A stretch of 64,000 nucleotides of DNA from contig NZ_BONK01000007.1 in the NCBI RefSeq assembly GCF_016862675.1, forward strand, positions 62,001 to 126,000. The letters run 5' to 3'. The translations under genes and the position numbers were made by a program. The notes under the pieces are model-generated. The model was not told where the DNA came from. It saw nothing but the letters and a program-made list of their open reading frames with translations, and did no database searches. Source of the stretch: Cellulomonas chitinilytica. GTDB taxonomy: Bacteria > Actinomycetota > Actinomycetes > Actinomycetales > Cellulomonadaceae. Position 1 is the first letter of the stretch, and each line of letters opens with the position of its first letter. Below are positions 34,727 through 42,430 of the stretch, one piece after another.

Positions 34727-34769
34727 CACCACAGGCACGGTGTCCCCCTGAGCCTTGTGGAGGACCACC

Positions 34770-36185
34770 ATGACCGTCACCGCCGAGCGCGAGTCGTGTG
34801 CGGAGGTCGCCGCCACCGCGACGACCCTCCCGCACGTCAGCCCCCTGCTCCGCGTCGTCGGCGCCGACACCACGGTGCCCCTCGTGGACGGCACGCAGCG
34901 CGTCTACGCCAACCTCGACTACGCGGCGAGCGCGCCCGCCCTCGAGGCCGTGGCGGCGCGCGTCACCGAGGTCCTGCCCCTGTACGCGTCCGTCCACCGC
35001 GGCGCCGGGTACCTGTCCCAGGTCTCGACCGCCCTGTACGAGTCGGCCCGGCAGACCATCGCCCGCTTCGTCGACGCGCGACCCGACGACGTCGCGATCA
35101 TCACGCGCAACACGACCGACTCGCTCAACCTGCTGGCCGGCGTCGTGCCCGCCGGCGGACGCGTGCTCGTCCTCGACGTCGAGCACCACGCGAACCTGCT
35201 GCCCTGGGTGCACTCCGGCGGTCGGCACGGCAACACCACGACCATCCTGCCCATCGAGAAGACCGTCGCCGCGACGCTCGACTCGCTCCGCGACGAGCTC
35301 GCCCGCCTCCCGTACGCCCTGGTCACCGTCACCGGCGCGTCGAACGTCACGGGTGAGTCCCTGCCGCTCGACGAGGTCGTCGCGATCGCGCACGCGGCCG
35401 GTGCCCGCGTCGCCGTCGACGGCGCCCAGCTCGTGCCGCACCGCGGGTTCTCGCTCACCGCCACCGACGCCGACTACGTGGCGTTCTCCGGCCACAAGAC
35501 GTACGCGCCGTTCGGTGCGGGCGCGCTCGTGGGCCGCCGCGACTGGCTGGACACCGGCACGCCGTACCTCGCAGGGGGAGGTGCGGTGCGCGACGTCCGC
35601 TCGGACCGGACGATCTGGCAGCCCGCGCCGGCCCGTCACGAGGCGGGCTCCCCGAACGTCCTGGGCGCGATCGCGCTCGCCGAGGCGTGCGACCAGCTCG
35701 GCGCGCTCCCGGCCGGGGCGCTCGCCGCCCACGAGGAGGCCCTGCGCGGGCGGCTCGTGGACGGGCTGTCGGCCATCGACGGCGTCGAGGTCGCGCGGAT
35801 CTGGCCGGACTCGGCCGACCCCGTGGGGGTCCTCACGTTCACGGTGCCCGGGCACGACTCCGGCCTGGTCGCGGCGTACCTCGCGGCCGAGCACGGCATC
35901 GGCGTGCGTGACGGCCGCTTCTGCGCGCACCCGCTGCTCGCGCATCTCGGTGCGTCGGGCGGGGCGATCCGGGCGTCGGTCGGCGTCGGGACGACGAGCG
36001 AGGCGGTCGACCGCCTGGTCGTCGCGCTGCGGACGTACCTCGCCGACGGTCCGGCGTCGCAGTACGAGATCGTCGACGCGTGCTGGGCGGTCGTCGACGA
36101 CACCCGGCCGCTCGTCGAGGTGCACGGGCTCGACCACCTGGCCGCCACCGCGGCGGCGGCGTGCGGTCCCGCGCTCGACGACTGA
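34770..36185 (+). CDS. Cysteine-desulfurase-like class V aminotransferase
   Basis: A 471-residue PLP enzyme of the SufS/CsdA group. The PLP Lys243 lies in FSGHKTYAPFG, the cofactor His140 in EHHANLLPW and Asp217 in VAVDGAQLVPHRG. Cys385 in VRDGRFCAHPLL is in the position of the desulfurase catalytic Cys, so it may take sulfur from cysteine or a related selenium/sulfur compound. A C-terminal extension of about 45 residues (YEIVDACWAVVDDTRPLVEVHG) exceeds the usual SufS length of about 410. No suf genes are nearby. ATG 34770 has GGAGG 6 nt upstream. Its SAM-IV leader ties it to methionine/cysteine balance; the exact substrate is inferred. Confidence 0.85.
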   Translation: MTVTAERESCAEVAATATTLPHVSPLLRVVGADTTVPLVDGTQRVYANLDYAASAPALEAVAARVTEVLPLYASVHRGAGYLSQVSTALYESARQTIARFVDARPDDVAIITRNTTDSLNLLAGVVPAGGRVLVLDVEHHANLLPWVHSGGRHGNTTTILPIEKTVAATLDSLRDELARLPYALVTVTGASNVTGESLPLDEVVAIAHAAGARVAVDGAQLVPHRGFSLTATDADYVAFSGHKTYAPFGAGALVGRRDWLDTGTPYLAGGGAVRDVRSDRTIWQPAPARHEAGSPNVLGAIALAEACDQLGALPAGALAAHEEALRGRLVDGLSAIDGVEVARIWPDSADPVGVLTFTVPGHDSGLVAAYLAAEHGIGVRDGRFCAHPLLAHLGASGGAIRASVGVGTTSEAVDRLVVALRTYLADGPASQYEIVDACWAVVDDTRPLVEVHGLDHLAATAAAACGPALDD

Positions 36186-36366
36186 CGTCGTCCGCGGCAG
36201 GACCTCGGGCAGGACGCGTCGCGCCCCGGAGGTGAAGTCCGGGCCGTGACCTGCCGATGTGTGGGTGGGTGCCTCCCGGACGTCCCGACGCCGGGACGCG
36301 CGAGCTCTGACGCCCACCGACCCGTCGTCGGCGTGACGGCGACCACCCGAGACGAGGAACACCCGC

Positions 36367-37014
36367 ATGAGCACCGCCTTCGACCAGGCAGGCAGCACGC
36401 CCGTCGCCGGGTGGTACCCGGACCCGCATGCGCCCGGCGCGCACCGCTGGTGGGACGGGACGCAGTGGACGCAGCACACGCAGCAGGAGCCCGCCCCCGC
36501 GGCCCCGACGTACGCGGCCCCGGGGTACCCGACGCAGCACGCCGACGCCGTCCCCGGGTACCCGCAGCAGCAGGCCGCCGGCACGGCCGGGTTCGGCGCT
36601 GCACCCGGTGGCGTCCCGGGGTACCCGTCCGCCTCGGTGGGCGGTGTGCCCGGCTACCCGGTGGCGGGCGGCGGCTACCCGTCCGGGGCCGGGGTGTCGT
36701 TCCCGGGCGGCGCGACCTCGACGTACCCGGGCACGTGGTCGGCGACCGGCGCGTACTCGATGGAGAAGCCGAAGAACCGGACGGCGACGTGGGCGCTCGT
36801 CGCCGGCATCGTCGTGATCCTGGTCCTGCTGTTCACGGACTACGCGATCGCGTCGTGGCTGGCGATCTTCGTCGGCATCCAGGGCGTCAAGAAGGCGCGT
36901 GCCATCCGGGCGGAGGGGTACCCGAAGGCCGTCGGCATGGGCCGTGCGGTGACGGGGCTCGTGCTGTCGGGCATCAGCGCGGCCCTGTTCGTGCTCTCGT
37001 TCGCCCTGCGCTGA
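36367..37014 (+). CDS. DUF2510 membrane protein with Pro/Gly/Tyr-rich linker
   Basis: A 215-residue protein. The N-terminal DUF2510 box is AGWYPDPHAPGAHRWWDGTQWTQHT (residues about 14-38), a short Trp-rich element found at the front of many actinobacterial membrane proteins. Residues 40-135 are low-complexity with repeated PGYP. Two transmembrane helices (about 142-175 and 192-213) follow in a DUF4190-like arrangement. Start ATG 36367 has GAGGAA upstream. Function unknown. Confidence 0.82.
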   Translation: MSTAFDQAGSTPVAGWYPDPHAPGAHRWWDGTQWTQHTQQEPAPAAPTYAAPGYPTQHADAVPGYPQQQAAGTAGFGAAPGGVPGYPSASVGGVPGYPVAGGGYPSGAGVSFPGGATSTYPGTWSATGAYSMEKPKNRTATWALVAGIVVILVLLFTDYAIASWLAIFVGIQGVKKARAIRAEGYPKAVGMGRAVTGLVLSGISAALFVLSFALR

Positions 37015-37048
37015 CGACCCGCACCGGAATGCCCTTCGCGGCCTGTGG

Positions 37049-37054
37049 CACCAT
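37049..37054 (+). promoter_or_regulatory. -10 hexamer of a probable leaderless transcript
   Basis: CACCAT lies 6 nt before the ATG at 37061 and no Shine-Dalgarno sequence is seen. Confidence 0.4.
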
Positions 37055-37060
37055 CGCCGC

Positions 37061-37648
37061 ATGCTGCACGACCTGACTCTCGACGGCTTCGGCGCCCGGC
37101 TCGTCCCGCTGGACCCCTCGCACGCCGCCGAGCTCGCGGAGATCATCGACGACGACCTGTGGCGTGGCATGACGTCCCCGGTCCCGGTCGGTGCCGCTGC
37201 GGTGGAGGCGATGATCGACGCGGCCACGGCCACCCCCGGCCGGCTCGCGTTCGCCGTGCTGGACGCGGCGTCGGGCGAGGTCCGCGGCAGCACGTCGTTC
37301 TACGACTGGGAGCCGCGGTTGCTGCGCGTCGAGATCGGACACACCTACTTCGCGCGGCGCTGGTGGGGCACGTCGAACAACCCGGCGTGCAAGCTCCTGA
37401 TGCTGCGGCACGCGTTCGAGTCGTGGGGGTGCGCCCGCGTGGCGCTACGTGCCGACGCCCGCAACACCCGGTCCGTCGCCGCGATCACCCGCCTCGGCGC
37501 GACGCCGGAGGGCGTGCTGCGCAGCCACCGCGTGGCACCGGACGGCTCCCGCGGCGACACGGCGTACTTCTCGATCCTGTCGGACGAGTGGCCCGCGGTC
37601 CGCGACGGCCTCCTGACCCGCCTGGCACCCGCCCGCACCGACGCCTGA
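37061..37648 (+). CDS. GNAT acetyltransferase, RimJ/RimL type
   Basis: A 195-residue acetyltransferase. The pattern RLVPLDPSHAAELAEII, VRGSTSFYDWEPRLLRVEIGHTYFARRWWGTSNNPACKLLMLRHAFE (by position) and RVALRADARNTRSVAAITRLGATPEGVLRSHRV is that of the RimJ/RimL branch that acetylates N-termini of ribosomal proteins or small amines. The substrate cannot be named. It is a single-gene unit. Confidence 0.87.
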   Translation: MLHDLTLDGFGARLVPLDPSHAAELAEIIDDDLWRGMTSPVPVGAAAVEAMIDAATATPGRLAFAVLDAASGEVRGSTSFYDWEPRLLRVEIGHTYFARRWWGTSNNPACKLLMLRHAFESWGCARVALRADARNTRSVAAITRLGATPEGVLRSHRVAPDGSRGDTAYFSILSDEWPAVRDGLLTRLAPARTDA

Positions 37649-37682
37649 CCGACCCGGCCCCCGCCTGCACCCCTCACCCGTC

Positions 37683-37748
37683 GAGAACGTGACTTCGGGG
37701 CGAGAACGGCACTTCAGACTGACGTTCTCACCCCGAAGTCACGTTCTC
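37683..37748. repeat. Nested inverted repeat (18-bp outer, 7-bp inner arms)
   Basis: GAGAACGTGACTTCGGGG (37683-37700) and CCCCGAAGTCACGTTCTC (37731-37748) are perfect reverse complements. Inside, GAGAACG (37702-37708) pairs with CGTTCTC (37723-37729). The left arm and inner segment are also direct repeats (GAGAACGtgACTTC, GAGAACGgcACTTC). It is located between a + strand gene end and a convergent gene end, so it may act as a terminator, but its structure also fits a short palindromic mobile repeat. Confidence 0.75.
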
Positions 37749-37811
37749 AGCGTCTCGGTCGCGGGCGGGGAGGGCGGGGTGCGCGGGGTGGAGGGCGGGG
37801 CGGGAGGGGCG

Positions 37812-38708
37812 TCAGGCGGCGAGCGGGGTGACCGTGCCGGTGAGGTGGGGCTTGCCCGAGCGGGCGTCCCACCCGGCGAACGTGAACCCGTCGGCGTCGT
37901 CGTGCGCGACGCGCACCGTGACGGTCCCCGGCAGGAGCACGGGCCCGGCGAACTCCACGGACCACACGTAGGCGTCGCCGCGTGCGGCCCCGACGTCGGC
38001 GAGCGCCCGGGCCGCCGTGTACATCCCGTGCGCGATGGCGCGCGGGAAGCCGAGCGCCTTCGCGGACAGCGACGACAGGTGGATGGGGTTGCGGTCGCCG
38101 GACACGGCGGCGTAGCGACGGCCCGTGTCGGCGGCGAGCCGCCACCGGCCGGTGGGCGTGGGCGGCACGAACGGCACGCGCTCCTCGTCGGACGCCGGCG
38201 CGCCGTCGCCGCCCAGCCGGATGCCGCGCGCGAGGTACGTCGACACCCCGCGCCACGCGAGCGTGTCGCCGGTCCGCACCTCGGTGACGAGGTCGACCTG
38301 CGTCCCGCTGCGGTGCGCGCGCAGGTCCGCGGCCCAGGCCCGGACGTCGAGCGGGTCGTCGAGCGTCACCGGCCGGTGCTGCTCGACGTGGTTGCTCAGG
38401 TGCACGAGCCCGGCGAGCGGGAGCGGGAAGTCGGTGCGGGCCATGAGGGCGGTGGCGACGGGGAACGCGAGCACGTGCACGAACCCGGCGGGCAGCCGGT
38501 CGGACGCGGGCTCACCCAGCAGGTGCTGGTACGCGGTGAGCTGCTGAGGGTCGGCGCGGACGCCGCTCACCGTGTACACGACGTCGGGCAGCGCGGACGG
38601 CGCACGGCCGAGCCGGCGCGCGACGGCCAGCCGTCCCGACGCCCCGGCCCCGCGCGCGTACACCCCCGCGAGGGCCGGGACGCCGGGCAGGACGACGGTC
38701 GACGTCAC
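37812..38708 (-). CDS. MaoC-family (R)-specific enoyl-CoA hydratase/dehydratase
   Basis: A 298-residue double-hot-dog protein. The C-terminal half has the hydratase-2 motif YAAVSGDRNPIHLSSLSAKALGFPRAIAHGMYTAA (by position), with catalytic Asp and His in GDRNPIH. The N-terminal half is a degenerate hot-dog. It would hydrate trans-2-enoyl-CoA (or -ACP). GTG 38708 overlaps the FabG4 stop (GTGA). With the next two genes it forms a fatty-acyl operon: thiolase, reductase, hydratase. Confidence 0.87.
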   Translation of the reverse strand: MTSTVVLPGVPALAGVYARGAGASGRLAVARRLGRAPSALPDVVYTVSGVRADPQQLTAYQHLLGEPASDRLPAGFVHVLAFPVATALMARTDFPLPLAGLVHLSNHVEQHRPVTLDDPLDVRAWAADLRAHRSGTQVDLVTEVRTGDTLAWRGVSTYLARGIRLGGDGAPASDEERVPFVPPTPTGRWRLAADTGRRYAAVSGDRNPIHLSSLSAKALGFPRAIAHGMYTAARALADVGAARGDAYVWSVEFAGPVLLPGTVTVRVAHDDADGFTFAGWDARSGKPHLTGTVTPLAA

Positions 38709-40060
38709 TGGCCCACCATGTTCTGCCCGCACACCCGCAGCACGCGCCCGACGACCCCGCCGGCGGCGGGCGACGCGAGGAACGCCACGGTCTCGGCGAC
38801 GTCGACGGGCAGCCCGCCCTGCTGGAGCGAGTTGAGCCGCCGGGCGACCTGCCGGGTGAGGGCGGGGATGCGGGCCGTCATGTCGGTCTCGATGAACCCG
38901 GGGGCGACCGCGTTGGCGGTGCCGCCGAACGCGGTGAGCAGGGGAGCGGTCGCCCGGACCATGCCGATGACGCCGCCCTTGGACGCCGCGTAGTTCGTCT
39001 GCCCGCGGTTGCCCGCGATGCCCGACGTGGACGCGAGCGACACGATCCGCGGCGCGTCCGTGAAGTCGCCGGACGTGAGCAGGGCCTCGTTGATCCGCAG
39101 CTGGGACGCGATGTTCACCGCGAGGACGGAGTCCCACTTGTCGGGCGTCATGTTGGCGAGCAGCTTGTCGCGCGTGATGCCGGCGTTGTGCACCACGATG
39201 TCGAGCCGCCCGTGCCGCTGCAGGGCGTGCTCGAGGATCCGCGCACCGGCGTCGTCGGCCGTGACGTCGAGCTGCAGGGCGGTGCCGCGCACCCGGTTGG
39301 CGACGGTGGCGAGCTGCTCCCCGGCGGCGGGCACGTCGACGGCGACGACGGTCGCGCCGTCGCGGGCGAGCGTGTCGGCGATCGACGCGCCGATGCCGCG
39401 GGCGGCGCCGGTGACGACGGCGACCCGCCCGGCGAGCGGCCGGTCCCAGTCGTCGGGCAGCGTGCCGGCCGACGAGTCGACGACGAGCAGCTGCCCGTCG
39501 ACGAACGCGGACCGCCGCGACAGGAAGAACCGCAGCGCCCCCACGGACGACGGGGCGTCGACGGGCACGCCCGCGTGCAGCACGACCCCGTTGCCGGTCG
39601 CCCCGCCGCGCAGCTCCTTCGCGAGCGACCGCAGCAGACCGTCGACCCCCTGCCGGGCGGCGGCCACGGCGGGCGCGTCGTCCGCCACCGCCTCGCGCGA
39701 CACGGTGACCACGCGACCCCCGCGCGCGAGCCCCTTGAGCACACCGGCGGCGGCGAGCACGGGCGCGCTCAGCTCGGTGGGGTGCACGACCTCGGTGAGC
39801 ACGAGGACGACGGCGGCGTACCGGGTGTCCGGCACCGCGTGCCGGTGCACGTCGAGGTCCCACCCGAGGCCCGGGCCGCCCGCGAGCAGCGCGGCGAGCG
39901 TGTCCGCGTCGGCGCCCGACCCGAGCACGAGCGCGGGCCCGTCGAGCAGCGGCTGTCCCGGCTGGTGCCGGCGCAGGGGCGCGGGCTGCGGCAGGCCGAG
40001 CTGCTTCGCGAGCTTCTTCGTGACCCCGCTGTTGACGAGGTTGAGGTACGTGTCGGTCAT
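38705..40060 (-). CDS. fabG4: Long-chain-type 3-oxoacyl-ACP/CoA reductase (FabG4-like)
   Basis: A 451-residue high-molecular-weight FabG. Residues 1-205 are the extra flavodoxin-like N-terminal domain found in mycobacterial FabG4; the C-terminal SDR domain has the cofactor site [26 protein letters not shown] and the catalytic pair NYAASKGG. FabG4 proteins prefer NADH and reduce long 3-ketoacyl-CoA. The start ATG 40060 (MTDTYLNLVNSG) is typical. It lies 3 nt after the thiolase stop and overlaps the MaoC start. Confidence 0.9.
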   Translation of the reverse strand: MTDTYLNLVNSGVTKKLAKQLGLPQPAPLRRHQPGQPLLDGPALVLGSGADADTLAALLAGGPGLGWDLDVHRHAVPDTRYAAVVLVLTEVVHPTELSAPVLAAAGVLKGLARGGRVVTVSREAVADDAPAVAAARQGVDGLLRSLAKELRGGATGNGVVLHAGVPVDAPSSVGALRFFLSRRSAFVDGQLLVVDSSAGTLPDDWDRPLAGRVAVVTGAARGIGASIADTLARDGATVVAVDVPAAGEQLATVANRVRGTALQLDVTADDAGARILEHALQRHGRLDIVVHNAGITRDKLLANMTPDKWDSVLAVNIASQLRINEALLTSGDFTDAPRIVSLASTSGIAGNRGQTNYAASKGGVIGMVRATAPLLTAFGGTANAVAPGFIETDMTARIPALTRQVARRLNSLQQGGLPVDVAETVAFLASPAAGGVVGRVLRVCGQNMVGQ

Positions 40061-40063
40061 GGG

Positions 40064-41404
40064 TCAGGCCGCCTCGAGGATCGCGGTGAGGCCCAGCCCG
40101 CCGGCTGCGCACACGGACACGAGCGCCCGCGGGGTGCCGCCCTCGGCGGCCTTCCGGCGGTGCAGCTCCTTGCTGATGGTCGCGACGATCCGGCCGCCGG
40201 TCGCGGCGAACGGGTGGCCCGCCGCGAGCGAGGACCCGTGCACGTTGAGCCGCGAACGGTCCACCTTGCCGAACGCCCCGGGCAGCCCCAGGCGGTCACG
40301 GCCGAACTCCTCGGACTCCCAGGCGGCGAGCGTGGTGAGCACGGTCGACGCGAACGCCTCGTGGATCTCGACGTACGCGAAGTCGTCGAGCGTGAGCCCG
40401 TTGCGGGCGAGCAGCCGCGGCACGGCGAACGCGGGGGCCATGAGCAGCCCGTCGACGCCGTGCACGAAGTCGACGGCCCCGGCCTCGGCGTCGACGACGG
40501 CGGCGAGCGGCGTGAGGTCGTGCGCGGCGGCCCACTCGTCGGACCCGAGCAGCACGGTGGACGCGCCGTCGGTGAGCGGCGTGGAGTTGCCGGCGGTCAT
40601 CGTGGCGGGGGTGTCGAGCGTCAGGCCGAACGTCGGCTTGAGCGTGGCGAGCTTCTCCATCGACGTGTCGGTGCGGAGGTTCGCGTCGCGGACGAGGCCG
40701 CGGAACGGCGTCACGAGGTCGTCGAAGAACCCGGCGTCGTAGGCGGCGGCGAGCCGCTGGTGGCTGAGCAGCGCGATCTCGTCCTGCGCCTCGCGCGTGA
40801 TGCCCCACTGCGCGGTGGTGAGGGCCTGGTGCTCGCCCATGGACAGGCCGGTGCGCGGCTCGTCGGTCCGGGGTGCGGCGGGGGCGAGGTCCTTCGGGCG
40901 CAGGCGCGCGACGGCGGCGAGCTTCTGCTGGGGCGTCTTGGCGTGCGAGAGGTCGAGCAGCACGCGCCGCAGCCGGTCGGAGACGGCGATCGGTGCGTCC
41001 GACGTGGAGTCGACGCCGCCCGCGATCGCCGACTCGAGCTGGCCGAGCCGGATCTTGTTCGTCAGCGCGACGACCGTCTCCAGCCCGGTCGCGCACGCCT
41101 CCTGCAGGTCGTACGCCGGAGTCTCGGGCGACAGCGCGGACCCGAGCACCGACTCGCGGGTCAGGTTGAAGTCCCGGCTGTGCTTGAGCACCGCTCCGGC
41201 GGCGACCTGGCCGATCCGCTCGCCCTGCAGCCCGTACCGGGCGACGAGCCCGTCGAGCGCGGCGGTCAGCATGTCCTGGTTGCTCGCGTGGGCGTACTTG
41301 CCGCCGGCGCGGGCGAACGGGATCCGGTTGCCGCCGAGCACCAGGGCGCGGCGCGGGCCGGCCGGGTCAGCGGTCGTCCGGGACTTCGGGGTGGAGGCTG
41401 CCAT
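40064..41404 (-). CDS. Acetyl-CoA C-acyltransferase (FadI-like thiolase)
   Basis: A 446-residue thiolase. The acyl-accepting Cys104 is in LQEACATGLET; other active-site elements are EIHEAFAS (His), NVHGSSLAAGHPFAATGGRI (His) and VCAAGGLG (Cys). It cleaves or forms 3-ketoacyl-CoA. ATG 41404 has GAGAGGAAAG upstream. It is first in the thiolase-FabG4-MaoC operon and divergent from a TetR-acyl-CoA oxidase pair across 90 nt. Confidence 0.92.
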   Translation of the reverse strand: MAASTPKSRTTADPAGPRRALVLGGNRIPFARAGGKYAHASNQDMLTAALDGLVARYGLQGERIGQVAAGAVLKHSRDFNLTRESVLGSALSPETPAYDLQEACATGLETVVALTNKIRLGQLESAIAGGVDSTSDAPIAVSDRLRRVLLDLSHAKTPQQKLAAVARLRPKDLAPAAPRTDEPRTGLSMGEHQALTTAQWGITREAQDEIALLSHQRLAAAYDAGFFDDLVTPFRGLVRDANLRTDTSMEKLATLKPTFGLTLDTPATMTAGNSTPLTDGASTVLLGSDEWAAAHDLTPLAAVVDAEAGAVDFVHGVDGLLMAPAFAVPRLLARNGLTLDDFAYVEIHEAFASTVLTTLAAWESEEFGRDRLGLPGAFGKVDRSRLNVHGSSLAAGHPFAATGGRIVATISKELHRRKAAEGGTPRALVSVCAAGGLGLTAILEAA

Positions 41405-41436
41405 CAGGCTTTCCTCTCGCATCGTCAGTGATGGAA

Positions 41437-41493
41437 GGGACGTAAGTCCCGGGTGTTGTGTCCAGGACCGACAGTACCTGATACCTTCGGTCC
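41437..41493. promoter_or_regulatory. Divergent promoter/operator region (TetR candidate sites)
   Basis: Two inverted repeats lie between thiolase and TetR genes: GGGAC-N4-GTCCC (41437-41450) and GGACCGA-N15-TCGGTCC (41465-41493). TACCTT (41482-41487) inside the second is a -10 box 7 nt before the TetR GTG at 41495. Binding of the TetR protein there would control both directions. Confidence 0.5.
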
Positions 41494-41494
41494 C

Positions 41495-42430
41495 GTGAGC
41501 CCTGTCACACCGGGCCCGGCGACGACGCCGGCCCTCACCCTGTTGAGCAGCGACGCCGCAGCCCCCGGTCGCGGCGCCCGACCATCCCCTGCCCGTGCCC
41601 CGGCCCCCACCGACGCGTTCGCCGTCGACGGCCGCTCCACGCGCTGGGCCGACCACCGCGAGGCCCGCCGCGCGGAGCTCGTCCGCATCGCCCGACGCAC
41701 CGTCCACCACCAGGGCGCCGACGTCTCCATGGAGGAGATCGCTGCCGCCGCCGGCACGTCGAAGTCGATCGTCTACCGCTACTTCGCGGACAAGACGGGC
41801 CTGCAGATCGCCGTCGCCGAGGCCGTCGTGCTGCAGATCCAAGGTGCCCTCGAGGGCGTTCTCCGGGTCGCACCGACCCCGCGCGACGGCCTGCGGGCCA
41901 TGGTCGCCGTCTACCTCGAGATGATCGAGTCCTCCCCGAACGTGTACGCGTTCGTCACCCGCAACGGCTCCGTCGAGTCCGGCGGCCCCCTCGGCCACTT
42001 CCTCGACTCCGTCACCGCCCTGGTGGCGGCGCCGTTCGCCCGCGGGCTCACCGAGGACGGGGGCGACGGACGTCGCACCGCCCGCCGGCCCGAGGCCGGG
42101 CCGGACGAGGTCGGACCCCACGAGGCCGGGCCCGACGAGGCCGCGCTGCGCGCCCGGGTGGCGCTCGCCGAGTCCTGGGCCGCGGGCGCCGTCGGCTTCG
42201 TGCGCGGCGCCGGCGAATGGTGGCTGGCCCACCGCGACGAGCCGGGCAGCCCCGACCGGGAGACCATCACCGCCCAGGTCGCCGCCTGGCTCTGGGCCGG
42301 CCCCGTGGGCCTGCTCGCCCGCGACCGCGGCCGCCCCCACGCCGAGGACCCCACCGCCGACACCGCACTGGACCTGTCGCACCCGCTCGCCGACGCACTC
42401 CCGGCCGATCCCACGCAGGAGACCCGATGA
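41495..42430 (+). CDS. TetR-family transcriptional regulator
   Basis: A 311-residue regulator. The wHTH (about residues 60-105) reads RRTVHHQGADVSMEEIAAAAGTSKSIVYRYFADKTGLQIAV, a standard TetR pattern. The ligand domain is long and includes a Gly/Asp/Glu repeat (EAGPDEVGPHEAGPDEA) absent from most TetR proteins. The N-terminal about 55 residues are Pro/Ala-rich. GTG 41495 is chosen over ATG-like frames from 41453 because of the -10 box 7 nt before it. It is translationally coupled to the acyl-CoA oxidase gene (ATGA) and divergent from the thiolase operon; fatty acyl-CoA is the likely ligand. Confidence 0.87.
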   Translation: MSPVTPGPATTPALTLLSSDAAAPGRGARPSPARAPAPTDAFAVDGRSTRWADHREARRAELVRIARRTVHHQGADVSMEEIAAAAGTSKSIVYRYFADKTGLQIAVAEAVVLQIQGALEGVLRVAPTPRDGLRAMVAVYLEMIESSPNVYAFVTRNGSVESGGPLGHFLDSVTALVAAPFARGLTEDGGDGRRTARRPEAGPDEVGPHEAGPDEAALRARVALAESWAAGAVGFVRGAGEWWLAHRDEPGSPDRETITAQVAAWLWAGPVGLLARDRGRPHAEDPTADTALDLSHPLADALPADPTQETR

